A stretch of 64,000 nt of DNA. Origin: Uloborus plumipes. Lineage: Eukaryota; Arthropoda; Arachnida; Araneae; Uloboridae. This document shows positions 21,274 to 33,796 of the stretch, piece by piece. Under the pieces are notes generated by a model. The model did not search any database. It was given only the letters and a program-made list of their open reading frames with translations, and was not told where the DNA came from. The stretch spans positions 1-64,000 of the forward strand of contig JAXGGA010002294.1 of assembly GCA_038373865.1 (NCBI GenBank). The letters are read 5' to 3'. Every line of letters begins with the position of its first letter. Within the stretch, counting starts at the first letter, position 1. The position numbers were made by a program, and so were the translations under genes.

Positions 21274-22150
21274 TAGTCTATACCTTCATTCCCCTTTTTC
21301 ATGATCACAGGGTAATCAATTTACTGAGCACACTGGTCAATCATTTCTGAGTGAATTTTAAATATTAGTAAAATGTTTAACAAAAAATTAAGATCGTACA
21401 TTGATTTCCAGCTCAAAATGAAACAGATATTGCCGCATTATATTGAAATGCTTGATAATTGTTGTCGAACTGATGTTAACTAAACTTTTGCAATCTCTGA
21501 TTTATTTGATATTCTAACGACATTTGCTGTCAATCTCAACTTACTCCTATTGAATTCAATGAATTTCGCGTCAGAACAATTGCATTAGCTTTGACTGCTG
21601 GGAAATGAGTTTATATACTTTAAGCTATCAAAACATATTTGCGCCGTACAACTCTCTGTTCTATGGAAAATATTTAACAATGTTATATTCCCATTGATTG
21701 TAAACTTCTTTCTTATTAGTTATCAGGCTTTTAATATACTTAAATGTGTCAAATTTGGTTCATTAGTGACACCATTGATTTTTGAAACATATTAAATTAA
21801 AACAAAATCTTTACAGGGCAGCATTCAAATTACGCTTGTGTGGATGTCTATGGGGGGGGGGGGGCTTAGTCTTAACCCACTAAGTAATTCAACTCTTTCA
21901 AGTACAGAAATATTTGACAAAAAATTAACTCACCTGTAATGTTTTTTTAAAGAAAAAAATCCATCTGTTATAAATGTATTATAAGACACATGTTAAAAAT
22001 TTTTTTATTGAAATTCAGGGTATTTAAAAAAAATTAAAAAATAGCAAACCAAGTAACTGGAGTTATAGAAAGTATGGGACATTTTTTTTGTACCAGCCTT
22101 GAAAGAGCTAACGGAGCGTTTAAATAAAATACCATAGTTCTTGAAAAGTA
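21274..22150. other. no recognisable gene or element
   Basis: AT-rich unique-looking sequence with homopolymer runs, including a 12-G run at 21853-21864. I saw no open frame with coding character and no paired termini. Confidence 0.6.
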
Positions 22151-22189
22151 AATGGGGATAATCTAGCGTTTAAATTCATAAATCACGCA

Positions 22190-22575
22190 TATTGTTGCAG
22201 GCACGTGTTTCGGGGTTATAAGGAACCCCTTTTCAATGTGAAGAAGAAAAATTCTGACAGTTACTTGAGATATAGCAGTCACGCATAACGGATAAAACGT
22301 TTGATTAGTCCACACTCTCTTCAGTGGCAATGGTGTCAAAATATATTGAGCACCTATTGACATGAGTTTTCGTATGAATACCGAATTTCGTTTGAATTCT
22401 TGCAGTAGTTTTTGCTCTAGAGCGGTCGCAAAAAAAATAAATAAATAAATAAAAAATCGGTCACACGCATACAGACAGATATGCTTCAAAAATAGTCAGT
22501 ATGGACTCCTCAAACGAGCAAATTTTCCACGAATCCAATACTTTCTTCTATATATTAGACATCTAAGAAAGTAAA
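22190..22575. repeat. dispersed repeat ending in the TTTCTTCTATATATTAGA motif
   Basis: GTAGTTTTTGCTCTAGAGCG, CGGTCACACGCATACAGACA and CCAATACTTTCTTCTATATA match the right half of 29921-30978. The earlier text also shares GAGATATAGCAGTCAC. The terminal hairpin is decayed (TTAGACATCTAAGAAAGTA). The left boundary is uncertain. A (AAAT)n run sits at 22435-22456. Confidence 0.65.
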
Positions 22576-22622
22576 AATAATGTCTAAATGTAAATTTTAT
22601 TACAAAACACATAACTATGAAA

Positions 22623-22790
22623 TTCATTGGGGGTGCTAAGAGATTTCAAACATGTACCAACTGTTCTGTTCAAGAGGCATCTCCTCTCCACATCCTTGAG
22701 TGCCTGGGACTTACCAGACAGAATTTGGCGGACGATCCTTTGCTGGTGTTAGATTTCCTTAGGGTGTACAACATCATGGACCTGGTCTAG
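22623..22790 (+). pseudogene. C-terminal end of a non-LTR retrotransposon ORF2
   Basis: This open frame ends at TAG 22788-22790. It reads FIGGAKRFQTCTNCSVQEAS, then PLHILECLGLTRQNLADDP and LLVLDFLRVYNIMDLV. It contains a CX2CX8HX3C zinc-knuckle-like motif followed by the LECLGL...DFLR...MDLV ending. I recall this ending from the extreme C-terminus of arthropod non-LTR ORF2 proteins, after the RNase H region. Everything upstream (endonuclease, reverse transcriptase, RNase H) is missing: the frame enters unrelated repeat sequence, as expected for a 5'-truncated LINE copy. After the stop, CATGCAACAACAACAGCAC probably marks the 3' tail. The exact clade is not resolved. Confidence 0.75.
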
Positions 22791-23292
22791 CACCGCTGAC
22801 CAACGGGGGCATGCAACAACAACAGCACAAAACACATTGTTCATTCTGTGCCTAGTGTAATTTTTAGAACAAATTTTCAATGGATTCATTTTGAAAAAGG
22901 ACAGTTGTCACAGTTTCATTTGGCCCTGCATTTTCCTACTAATATTTATTAGGAAGAGCTGAATCAAGGAAATAACGAAAATTAGTCTAGAATTTCTATT
23001 GTGCCTTATTATTCTGCTTATTATTCACTGCAGCCGTCGCAAAGAAAATATGTGTTTCAATTCTTGGCAATATTTTATTAGAACTAGTGGTAAAAATTCC
23101 CTTTCTTTGAATTTTATTCCCTTTTATTGACTGTCTCGCCACTTTTAAGTTAGGTAATATGGAGTTTTTTTTTCAAATATTTTTCTAATAAGTAGGCATT
23201 TTTTTGCAGTTATAATGATTGCAAATAAATTTGCTATCAGAGAAGTATTCTAAATATTATAACTAGTACAGTACTATATACGTTTGTCACTA

Positions 23293-23479
23293 ATGTCGTC
23301 CCCGCTTAAACGAACACTGTTACTTCAAAGAAATATTATCCCATTAAACAGGGTATTCGATTAAGTGGGGATCTTTAACATAGCGTCTATGGCAAGGGGA
23401 ATATTCAGTTCCAGGATATTTTTATTCGTATAAGAGGGGAATTCGTTTATCCGTTACTCGATTAAGCGGGGCTGACAGT
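23293..23479. mobile_element. Tigger/pogo-like MITE
   Basis: TGTCGTCCCCGCTTAAACG at the left and CGATTAAGCGGGGCTGACAG at the right form inverted termini with few mismatches. The interior repeats GTATTCGATTAAGTGGGG and GAATTCGTTTATCCG. TA lies near both ends. About 187 bp, non-coding. Confidence 0.7.
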
Positions 23480-26400
23480 ATATACTCTTACTCTAATATA
23501 TATATATACATAAAACTACATAATACCGTTTTAGATAACTGTCAAATATAATGAATGATTACTTGCTGTATTTTGCCTGTGCAAAACATTTATCCGGGAA
23601 AAGCTCACTGTATCAAACAGTTTTAAGCATTCGTATTTGCCCCGGTCATAATAGGTGACACTGATAAATATACTCCGTACATTTCATTTATTAAATGCTT
23701 GTTCTAATAATAAATGCACTAGCCACGCGTCGTCCAAAGCCACTTAAAATGAGCAATCTTGCATGACCACTTCATTACTTGCCGCGCACAATGATTTATT
23801 TTTAGCATCAGCTTCAATGATAGCTTTGTGATTTCTAAGCAATAACATTTCCGTATTTGTTTTATTGATTTCCAAATAAAAGAAAATTTTAGCGCCTGAT
23901 TTAGAAATCAAATATTTTAGAAAATGAATAAAAACTGATCCAAATTGATAGAAAGCATTTTTTCTCCCAAAAGTCTTCGTTTTAGTCCACGGATAATTAT
24001 TCTGTCTCGTATCCATGGAGATAGGTATGTGAGTAAGGTTTAGACGGAGAAAAATAAAACAGTTCGGAATCATTATAAACCATTTGTTCAGAAAGCCATA
24101 TTTCTATTTCCTCTTTGGCCACGTTTTTACCATTTAGAAGAGGTTGATGTATTATTTTCTTTGTGAGTTTAAGTTTTAAATAATTGCTCTAATTGTTTTA
24201 GCAGTTAAAATTTTTCGCCAAAGACAAGGAAAGAAATAACGTTTAAATTTGTAGGTCATTTAATTTATATATTGAATTTGTGTGTTGTGAAATTGTCTAA
24301 AGCTTCAGTACAAAAACCGATTTGTTTATTTATTTATTTATATATCTTGAATTAATTCTTAACTATAACGAAAGCAGCGATCTGCTAATTGTGAACAAAC
24401 TTTCTAGAAAGCTCAATACTTTGCAAATCCATTCTTTATATATTTTTTGTATATATAAAACATGGGGAAAAATATAATTTATGTTTGGTAAATATTATTT
24501 TAAGAAAACGTGGAACAAAGCAAAGATACACGATTTTTTCATTCAATGTCACTTTTACGAACCTGCAATCAAACCTGAAGTGTATATACCACGAGGAACA
24601 GTAATGTTTAATAGATTCCTTCACGATTTGTGAGAAAAGCTTTTCAACAATCCCGCATGAATGGTATCAACCTCTAAATTTAGTCCTTACTAATTTCATG
24701 GAGCCGGACCTTAATGAGAATTTCATGTAGCTTAATCTTGATTGGAGGCTTCTTAGCTGCAATTTCGTTGCCCAAAATTTCTAGCAATTTTCAATTCAGC
24801 AGTCCAATCCAAACCTATAATGCCAGATCTTTTCCTGTAGGTGGGCGGCTGTAGAGGAAAAATTAGGGAAACTTTCTTTTTCTCTGTCTGAAGGGTTTTA
24901 GAGATGAAAACTTAGTTTAATACTTAATTTGGAAAACAAATTGAACGAATTAGACTTCACTAACCGATTTTGCTGCATGCCACACAGTACAGATTTCTGT
25001 TGAAAAGTGCAATTTATAGCACCTTTTAGTTGATCCAGAAAAGGAGTTGAACGCTTGAAATTTTTCAATTTTTGCAGCAGACATATCTGTTTGTATCACG
25101 ATCTTGGGAAATATTTTAAAACCAACTATTCAGTTCGATTTGAAAGGTGCGGAAAGTTGTATTTTTCGGCAAAATCCCCGAAGAAGGGTATCCCCTGAGT
25201 TTTCCTCGTCATTCTTCGAAGTCAGAAGAAGAAAAGAAATTGTTCATGGGTTATTTAATTCCTCTAATTTTCAAGCTTTTATCTTCACAACAATACAATA
25301 TTTGAAGAGTAATTTTCTTTCAGTTTCCTCCCTTTTAGTGCAGTCCTACACAAAAAACCTGGCACTAAATTTTTGGGTTAGTCTAGGAATTCCTCCTCAC
25401 TTGAAAATGGTTGGCACATAATAGGCACAAAAAGTCTGCTACCAATATAAAATTACAGGACAACATTACTTGAGTCTGGGGTTCAAACCATTCAGAAGTT
25501 GATATCTTTTATGCAGGACAGCTGCGAAGTTCTGCTTTCAACTCATGAAGGTTTTTATTAAATGTTGAATTCTTCCTCCTGGGTGCATACGTTTCTAAAA
25601 TTTGTGTGTATTTATTACATGGTTCCACGTTTTCTTAAATATTGCATTTTTTTCCTTTCTTCATTTCTCTAAATAAGTAAGAGTAAATAACTAATTAATC
25701 CTAACAAAATGTGATTGAGATTGATCCTATGTCTGTATTTGATTGAAATAAGATCAGCATTGCATAAAAATTGCACATAAAAACGTTACTTTCATTCTTC
25801 TCTACTCTTTTTTTTTTTGTAAATAGGCAGTTTTTTTTCCGTAAGTCACTAAAAATAGATAAATAAATAAATAAATAAATAAATAACAAATAATACAGAA
25901 ATCAACTTCTCAATTTCATAATATTGAGGAACACAAAGATCAATTACAGGTAAAAAACACTCAGTTTTTTCTTAAAAAATTGCAATAAATAATAAGATGA
26001 AGTACATGGTTAATCTTTGTGTCTTAAATAACTCTACACTTAGTCTAAAATGAATATTCGGAATTTACCAATTATATTCTAAATGATGTTTAAAATTTGA
26101 TTAACTCTCTTGTATGACACTTTATTTATTGCACTCGTGATTTGATGTTGTACATATCCTGTTTTATGTTTAATGACTCACTTTAAACGCTTTGTATTAC
26201 ATAATTATGATGAGATTGTTAAGTAATTAATGATCCCTCGTGGATCCTCAATTAGATTGACTTGAATCGTATTCAACGACCATTATTATTTCATTGTTGC
26301 AGATTAATTTCAACATTTGTCGCAAAAGTTTTAACTGCAATAGCTTGCAGTTGTAGTTCGTAATTACAACTGCTTGCATACAATTAACAATACCAGGTGC

Positions 26401-26610
26401 AGTAGAATTACCAGAATAATTAATCTTCGAATTATATAGTTGGTAGCATTTATAGGATAGAGTTATAAACTAATAGTAAATTTCGTTCATTCATTAAACA
26501 TCAAGCATGAAAATATAATAAGCCTCTGCAAAATTTGCACCAGAATCTTTGGTTCAAAATTTGAGGGTTTTAAGAAATCTATTTCCTTATCAGGTTTTTA
26601 ATTATATGTG
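23480..26610. other. long AT-rich stretch without recognised genes
   Basis: Several short open frames occur (for example 23744-24073 minus and 25104-25421 plus), but none shows a known motif or coding-like composition, and several contain simple repeats. Small features are (TTTA)n at 24325-24345, (AAAT)n at 25858-25886, and a hairpin GCAGTTGTA/TACAACTGC at 26347-26373. I see nothing more here. Confidence 0.55.
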
Positions 26611-26621
26611 TATGTCTACAC

Positions 26622-27333
26622 AGTTGAACTTCCTTAATACGACCACGCTTACTACAAAATGGAAACTGCAAAATGAAAACTGAAAAAACTAGCATTTTGG
26701 TGGTTAGGTTGATTCGTTACTTAATTGCATTAAAGTTTTTATTGAAATGAACTTTTCGGCTACTGCGACCAAAACCTTTTGAAATTTCAACTGAAGAGTT
26801 TCGCAATGGATCAATACTTTGGATTTTTCAAACGGAAGTATTGACCGTTTTGCATGGTTGTAAAAAGCCCGTAATGTGTCGAAAAACTTTTTTCAGTCCT
26901 TTAGTATGGAGATTAAAGCATACGAACCTGTTCCCTTGAGAACATGACAATTTTATGGGAGCTTAAGCTTCTCCCAATCTTTCAAGTCCTTTAGTCCAAG
27001 TCCAAGTCCCCCAATCTTTCAAGTCCTTTAGTCCAAGTCCAAGTCCCCCAATCTTTCAAGTCCTAGTCCAATCTTTAAGTCCCCAATCTTTCATTTGGGA
27101 CTATTTTATTATCCCCTCCCCCCGCGAAAAAAAAGATTTAAGTCCCTTAAATATTTTTGAATTTACTGGTAATCAGCTTACAATGCTTGTTTAATACTCG
27201 TAATAATAAGCATTAATTCTTATTGAATATGCATGTCGTTTTTGCAATTTTTCTAATGAAGGGTTAACATGAATAACACTTAACATGAGCATATTTGTGA
27301 GTTTTTGCCATTTTGTATCAACATAGTTCCACT
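26622..27333. mobile_element. possible Tigger-like element with diverged ends
   Basis: CAGTTGAACTTCCTTAATAC at 26622 and ATAGTTCCACTG ending near 27333 are weakly inverted termini of the CAGTNGAACT type. The interior includes ATACGACCACGCTTACTAC near the left and ACATGAGCATATTTGTGAG near the right. Only the terminal dozen bases pair well, so the boundaries are tentative. Confidence 0.35.
26976..27092. repeat. minisatellite, 37-bp unit
   Basis: AATCTTTCAAGTCCTTTAGT followed by CCAAGTCCAAGTCCCCC begins at 26976, 27013 and 27050, then shortens to AATCTTTAAGTCCCC near 27070. Inside each unit GTCCAA is itself repeated. There are three to four copies, and no relation to other arrays here. Confidence 0.9.
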
Positions 27334-27430
27334 GCATTTCAAACAAAGTTTTAAATGTTTATTCATTGAATTCAATATTACTCTAGAGGAGCGTTTCTTA
27401 ATTTCTTTGATAATTGGAAATTTTTCAATT

Positions 27431-27626
27431 TTTTTCTTCTAGAAGCCATCTGGCTTCAACACACATCGCTATCTTCGTACTATGCGCTTTGCCTCCTAAC
27501 AAACACAGGACAGATTTACGGCACAGAGAGGATTAAATAACATCCATGGGCAAGGCGGGATTCGAACCCGCGGCCACTTGCTTACGAGGAGAGTATTCTA
27601 CCTTTAGGCCCACGTGGCCTCCCAAC
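27431..27626 (-). mobile_element. tRNA-derived SINE, second family
   Basis: On the minus strand the head near 27620-27541 reads like a tRNA: GGCCACGTGGGCCTAAAGGT, an anticodon-loop-like CTCGTAA, then a perfect B-box/T-arm CGCGGGTTCGAATCCCGC. A body of about 110 bp follows, then an A-rich tail (at 27431-27437). TTTTCAATT flanks both sides (27422-27430 and 27627-27635), a 9-bp target duplication. The acceptor and anticodon stems do not pair well, and the element continues past the tRNA-like part, so it is a SINE rather than a working tRNA. Confidence 0.82.
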
Positions 27627-28199
27627 TTTTCAATTAATATCTCCGTTTCTTTTCCGAAACCTTTGGTTTTTCCAATAATATTGTTTGAATGAGGGATTCT
27701 GACGAAGTTTTACTTTCAATGAAAGCAAGTTGCTTGAAATAAAATTTATTAGATTTTAATAGTAACTGAATGGGAAAGAATATAGAAGTTAGTAGATTAG
27801 TTGAACTACTGGTTTTCAGATGGAAAGGGTAAAATTAGTTAATGGCAAAACCAGCAGAAGACAGAAAATAAGTTAATTTTGAAAAAATCAACATTGCGCA
27901 ACGCGAAAAATGTCCTTCAAATGTAAATTTGTGTGCGTTGCATATTTTTGGCTCTATGTAACGAATCGGTAATTACTTTTATGAACCACGAACCAATTTA
28001 ACAAAACCTAACTTTCTGCGTTTTTTTTTAGTTAAGTAGAAGTATCCAAACAGAGGGCTTCAAGAAAATACTTCATTCCTGGTGCCAGAAATGTATCACA
28101 TGCACCACTTTTAAAATCACTATCTGCCTTTCGTCCACCATTGCACATTAGACTCGGCTTATGAAAATGTTTGTAAAATCTAGGCTGAGACGGTGCGGC

Positions 28200-28203
<4 letters not shown>

Positions 28204-28233
<30 letters not shown>
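28204..28233. repeat. (ATT)n microsatellite
   Basis: Ten perfect TTA/ATT units lie in otherwise unique sequence. Confidence 0.95.
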
Positions 28234-28234
<1 letters not shown>

Positions 28235-28312
28235 TTGAATCTCAGGAACAAATTAAAACTTCAAGTGAGGCAAATGTAAAAGAAAGGTTTATTTTATTAT
28301 CCCATAAGTTAA

Positions 28313-28691
28313 CCCTTTGACGGTTATGGAAATGAGCAGTTTCCGTTTACTTAATTCGCGCAGCATTAGGAGTAAACAGTAGTCGAAAGTGGCAGCTGTT
28401 TTCCCCCGCCGTTCTTCCGAAAATGTCACCTTTCTCTGGCGATGCCGTAGATAGCTCGCCTCGCGCGTTTTAAAAATTTCTTAAAGTATTTATAGTACAG
28501 TACATCAGTGCAGAATAATAATGGCGAACGAAGTCAGCTCGTCAGCGCGCATTGGGGGAAAATTTCACTACGCGAGTAGTGCTCGTTACTAACCATTTCG
28601 GTCAAAATCTTGCTCTCGAGCGGAACTCGTTTGCGCGCATTATGAAGCATGATTCGATTACGAGCTGAACTCTTTCACAACCATCAAAGGG
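28313..28691. mobile_element. TTAA MITE, family 2
   Basis: The termini CCCTTTGACGGTT and AACCATCAAAGGG are inverted with one mismatch and flanked by TTAA (28309-28312, 28692-28695). The 379-bp interior is notably GC-richer than the surroundings, with many CG dinucleotides (for example GCTCGCCTCGCGCGTTTT). It has no long open frame. Likely piggyBac-mobilised. Confidence 0.88.
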
Positions 28692-28695
28692 TTAA

Positions 28696-29920
28696 AGCAG
28701 TCTTTGATGCTGAAGAGTTTGAAAAAAAAAGTCAATTCCTGGTTGGCGTTTAAATTTATGCACATTTTCTTCTGAGAAATTGGTATAATGCTTAAGTATT
28801 TGGTTTTAATTAATTTTGGCTTTAATGGTATATCTACGTGTATACAAAATTTAAGTTTCAGAAAAGAGAGGAAAAATAGTTAAAATTTAATTTATAGGTG
28901 CAATAAATTAATTACATTGAATGATGCATACTTTAAAAATGTATCATTCTCAAAATATTTACGATTGCATGAATTACTTAAAATCAAATAGGAATATTGA
29001 GTAATGTTTTAAAGATGTATATGAATCGATCATGTTTTTTTATACCGAACTCTATATACTATTACCTAAAAAATGGAAAAATAGTTAAAACTTAATGTAT
29101 GGTGTAATCTATTGATTATTATAAGTAATGCATATTGAAATGAAAGTATTATTAAAAAATTCGAAATCGTTACGGTTATTTAATTCATTGACAATGAAAT
29201 TAAATTGAAATATTGAGAAATATTTTAAAGATGTTATTATTTAAGTACCTCAACCACATACACACTTGCTGACTTGCGAAGAATTGATAATAAATGATTG
29301 CAACGTTACTACATTATCGGAAACTAAATTCCATTTTCATGAACCAAATTTTATCTCAATGAAACTGCGGTTATAATTCTGAATCCACAAAACGAAGTTG
29401 AACAAAAATGACTAAAGAATCTACGTATCGAAGTCTTGTTCCTTTTATCTATCTCTCACAAAACGATTTCTCCTTTAGCGCCCTGAAGTGAAGATTTTTT
29501 ATTGCCACAAAACATGTCGTAGTCTTACTTTTCTTAAGAAAAAAGATAAGACATGTTTTCTTTGTAAGGAATGATAGATTACACTAGTATAAAAACAACC
29601 ATTAGGATGTATGCTATATAGAAGGATTTTTTAACTGTTTTCGTTCAGAGGACAGATAAAATTTATAAAAACATTTCGGAAACCTTTTTTTTTATATCAA
29701 AAAAAAAAAAAAACTTGGTATTGAAAAACTACTAAATAAGTTAAAAGTGTTGTTCTTACTACTTTCATTTATTATCTACACCGTTTTACTGTAATAATAC
29801 GAAACTATTGTATTTATTATTTGAACTTAAGTACATTTCTAAGAATGAAACACCAGTTTAAAAAAAGAAGTAATAAAAATAACAATAATAAAAAACTAGC
29901 TGTCGTGGCCGTCACGAAAC
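28696..29920. other. no recognisable gene or element
   Basis: AT-rich sequence. One imperfect hairpin, AAACATGTCG...AAGACATGTTT, spans 29508-29559, and a 14-A run sits near 29699. No coding frame is convincing. Confidence 0.55.
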
Positions 29921-30978
29921 TTTCTTCTATATCTATCTTATGAATTCCGGTTACAAAATAAAATACGTACTCGCCCGAGTAATTGGAGACAGCTACAATT
30001 TCCCAATTATCGTAATAACCCTGCAAATGCAGAATCAATGAGCGAAATTGGAAATCATTGCAAAAGCCTTGTTTAGATTAATTGCAAACATTTTATTTGT
30101 TAGTAAAAAGAAATTGGCAACAGTTAAAAATTTCAAATCATTGAAAGTTTTCAGCTGTTTTGATAATTAAATAGCGTGAAAGCGATTTTTTAATGAATTA
30201 ATTTTTCGCATTGCTGACTAAGCGCAAAAATCACCCCACCCTCCCCCTGGGGCGATTGGCGCCAAAATTTAATCGATGCTTGCTTCCATATTGGGTTAGT
30301 GTTATTCCAAATTTCATTCAAATCGCAGCAATATTTCCCGAGATACAGGAGGTGCAATGACAAAATAAGCACTTTTGATTGCTCCACCCCCATTTGAGAT
30401 ATTGACACACAAATTGAATCAGCACCTGTACTCAATAGGGTCTACCTATGGACCAATTTTCGTTTGATTCCGCCGGTTACTTCCTGAGATATAGCAGTCA
30501 CCCTCGTGCAGAACACGTGCGATTGCTCCACCCCCCTTCGAGATATTGACAAACAAATTGAATCAGCACCTGTACTCAGTAGGGTCTACCTATGGACCAA
30601 TTTTCGTTTGATTCCGCCGGTTACTTCCTGAGATATAGCAATCACCCCCGCGCAGAACACGTGCGATTGCTCCACCCCCCTTGGAGGAATTCGCTAAAAA
30701 AAGTCAGGTGCACCAGTTCACATGGTGGTACATATGTGCAAAAATTTTTGTTTGATTTCATTCAGTAGTTTTTGCTCTAGCGCGGCCACAAAAACTGGTC
30801 ACACACATACAGACTCCACACACAGACACACACACACACAGACAGACAGACATTTTCCAAAAATGGTCGAAATGGACTCAGCGCACCTCAAAACGTGCAA
30901 ATCCGTCAAAATTCGACATTCGAAAATTTTCACGAAACCAATACTTTCTTCTATATATTAGATATAGAAGAAAGTAAT
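29921..30978. mobile_element. TIR-like element with ACTTTCTTCTATATCTA ends
   Basis: The left end AAACTTTCTTCTATATCTA and right end TTAGATATAGAAGAAAGTAA are inverted. The right end also folds on itself (ACTTTCTTCTATATATTAGA then TATAGAAGAAAGT). A related copy ends near 22575. The interior includes a 144-bp tandem duplication (30377-30690) and a short CA/GACA-rich run near 30820-30850. The short frames here are not genes. The superfamily is unknown. Confidence 0.6.
30377..30690. repeat. tandem duplication, 144-bp unit
   Basis: GATTGCTCCACCCCC begins units at 30377, 30521 and 30665 (the last partial). Units share GAATCAGCACCTGTACTCA, AGGGTCTACCTATGGACCAA and CCGCCGGTTACTTCCTGAGA. The two full units are nearly identical, so the duplication looks recent relative to the element. 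Confidence 0.93.
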
Positions 30979-31192
30979 AAGAGACGTGACGGATGACAAA
31001 TGGCGAGGTTACTCCAGTGTTGCCAACCCTCAAAAATGAAATTCTGAATTTAACACCAGAAAACTATTGAACTAACGTAAAATTGATAGTGAAAAATGGA
31101 ATGCATAATTTTTTTGATTTAGAATATTTTTTCTGGGAAAACTTTAAGGACCGCCCAAAGTTTTCTGCAAAGTGGCATCGTGCCGTTGGATT

Positions 31193-32640
31193 CAGGGTTG
31201 GCAAAGGTGGGCCCAGCCCAGAAAAACCCGCCCGGGTTTTTCTGGGCGGGTCCACCAACAAAAACCCACCCGGGTTTTTGTCAAAAGTGGGTTTTTGTTA
31301 ATTTCTAAGTGATCAACAAGTATAGTCAATAATAATATCTCATCTAAATTATACATAAAAAATAAGTAAGAAATCAGGTTCATTTGAGATAATTTTTCAT
31401 AGAGTAATTATTTATTTTATAAAATAATTATTATTTCTTCAATTTTCAAGTCATCGTCCAGAAAATTTTTCTAGCTATGATACTACTTTTTGTTGCAAAA
31501 TACTTATTATTATTTATTTATTTTTTCACACCAAATTTCAAATTTTAAAAATAAATTGGAAATGAACCATTGATAAACTTCTTGTAGAAGGAAAAAAATG
31601 CCTAGTTAATGTTTTATGATAATTTTGATTCAACACAAAATTGAATAAATTAATTTTGATTTGTAGGTCTCGAAATTGAAATTTTTGTATGGAATAGTTG
31701 CTGCTGCAAATTTTGCTTTTATTCTGGAGCAAGAAAAATTAAGTTTTGCTCTTCATTTCTTCTAACCCTATTGCGTTTAGATGATTTTCAAGTGCTATGT
31801 TATAGATGTACCATACCACTGACTTTGATTAAAAAAAAAACAAAGAAAATGCGTCCCCATGCAATTTATTACTACTAAAATATTATGACAAGCATTTATT
31901 AATAAATTTATAATTCTTGCAAAGCTCTAATGTTAACCTAGTTTTTTCTAAAGATTATTTCAAAAAAAAAAATCGATCAAGAGTCCCCCCCTCCCCCATC
32001 TGAAATTAATCAGTTTTGGTTTTGAAAATAGGAGGGGGGAGTTAGACACTTCTCTTATCTCAGGCACACACCTATCATTGAGATATGCCTTATAAGAAAC
32101 ATGCAAATGACATGACTAGACGTGACGCAGGCTACTTAAATTGATACTATTAAAAAATTAAAACTATTTGCACTTGTTTATTAATAGAAATAATCATCTT
32201 TTCTCATTAAGTTTTTGAAACTTTCACACCCTAAATATTCCTGTATTTGTAGGAAAGCCCGTTTGCAACAGTTCTTCTATTTTGAAAAAAACAAGTGATA
32301 AAAGTTTATAGCTGAAACCATTGTCCAAAGCTTCTTAAATATACACATTAAATATTACAATTCGGTTGATGATATTATTAATTGATATTGTTAATAATAT
32401 TAATTATTAATCCATTAAAATTGATTAAATGCGATTCAGAACTTTAACTTAATGAATATATTTTTATATGAATGAATGCATACATTATATATCAATACTC
32501 GCATAAGAGATAAAATTTAACATACAAAAACCCAGAAAAACCCGCAAATACCCAGAAAAACCCACAAATACCCAGAAAAACCCACAAAAACCCGGGTGGG
32601 TTGGGTTTTTGTAGAAAAACCCGGGTTTTTGCCAACCCTG
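31193..32640. mobile_element. 1.45-kb hAT-type element with perfect 8-bp target duplication
   Basis: It starts CAGGGTTGGCAAA and ends TTTGCCAACCCTG, perfect 13-bp inverted termini. GTTGGATT occurs directly before (31185-31192) and after (32641-32648). The subterminal zones are packed with AAAACCCGGGTTTTT and CCCAGAAAAACCCGC repeats on both strands. The middle, about 1 kb, is AT-rich with no transposase frame, so it is non-autonomous. Confidence 0.93.
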
Positions 32641-33523
32641 GTTGGATTAGCAGTTGAAATACTTTGGTCCATTTGTCACTTTGTACAATCTAATATAATA
32701 TGATAAGAACAATTCAACTGTCTATTTTAGACATGATGTTGCAAAATATTTTTACTTACAATTGAATGCCTCTAAATAGCCAACTATGAAACGGTTAATA
32801 AATGATAATAGTGTAAAAAGTAAAGCAATAAAGATTATAGCAATCGCATAATTTCTTCGTTTAGTAAGATTTTAAAAAGAAACTTTGAGTTTCAGTTTTG
32901 TCTATTGCAATCGATTCTTCACTTACCTCAACTTATTTGAATACATGATAATATTATTTTAAAATTTATTAATCCCTTCTATTAATTGGTTAGTCATTTT
33001 GAACGTTAACAGTTTCGATTAGCTAAAACTTTGTTTCATTTGTTATTTTATTCCAAGATCTTACCATGCTTGCGTGTAGCATAACTGCTCAGTTTTCAGC
33101 TAGCTCTTACTCACGACAGTGAAAAGATGCACTTTGTGGTGATTCATCACTTCAGGTTCAAACTATTAAGTTTAATGATTCAATAAATCGAAGTTTTTTA
33201 CTCAATATCATCTCAATATTTCTCAAGCTCGTTTAATTTATGTTTTTGTCCTTAAGCAAGCTTTTGTGCTCATGTTACCTTTCCTTACTGATTGGGTATT
33301 CAATGTGATTTTATTTTCCTTTCTCTCATTTCTGGCTTTATCTCTTTTCTTTTCTGTGCAATTTTTTTCCCCTCTTTTCGTATTTCATTACATTTTCTTT
33401 TTCAGTGAGAAAAGAATAATACTTTTGTCAGACCTTATATGAAAAGAATTGATAAGTTAAACACAATAGTTTATCATTAGAATACTTGTAGATGCTTCCA
33501 AATAATATTTTACGTTCCTACAC

Positions 33524-33695
33524 CAGTCGAGCCCGCTTAATAGAATATCGGTTAAAAGAACATCCCGCTTAATATAATACATTTTAAATGCACACACCGA
33601 TATAATGCATTACATTGGTCCCGGGTAATGGAATATCCCGCTTATTAGAATATTTTTTAGCAGCGAAATGCTATTCAATTAAGCTGGATTGACTG
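33524..33695. mobile_element. Tigger/pogo-like MITE, second copy
   Basis: CAGTCGAGCCCGCTTAATAG at the left and CAATTAAGCTGGATTGACTG at the right are inverted termini. The right end is followed by TA; the left is preceded by AC, probably a decayed TA. The interior repeats CCCGCTTAATAKAATA. 172 bp. Confidence 0.78.
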
Positions 33696-33796
33696 TATTT
33701 GTTATAGTCCAATAGATAGTGGGGAAGGAATACAAGATATCTGTCAACTTCATTAATTATAACATTGGCAAATCACACATTACATTTAAAAATAAC

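Noticed and set aside
23744..24073. 109-codon minus-strand frame
   Set aside because: No motif, partner exon or splice sites were seen; chance frames of this length are expected in 64 kb.
27541..27620. Minus-strand tRNA gene with a perfect B-box
   Set aside because: Acceptor and anticodon stems pair poorly. The sequence continues into a body and A-rich tail flanked by a 9-bp duplication, so it is a SINE head.
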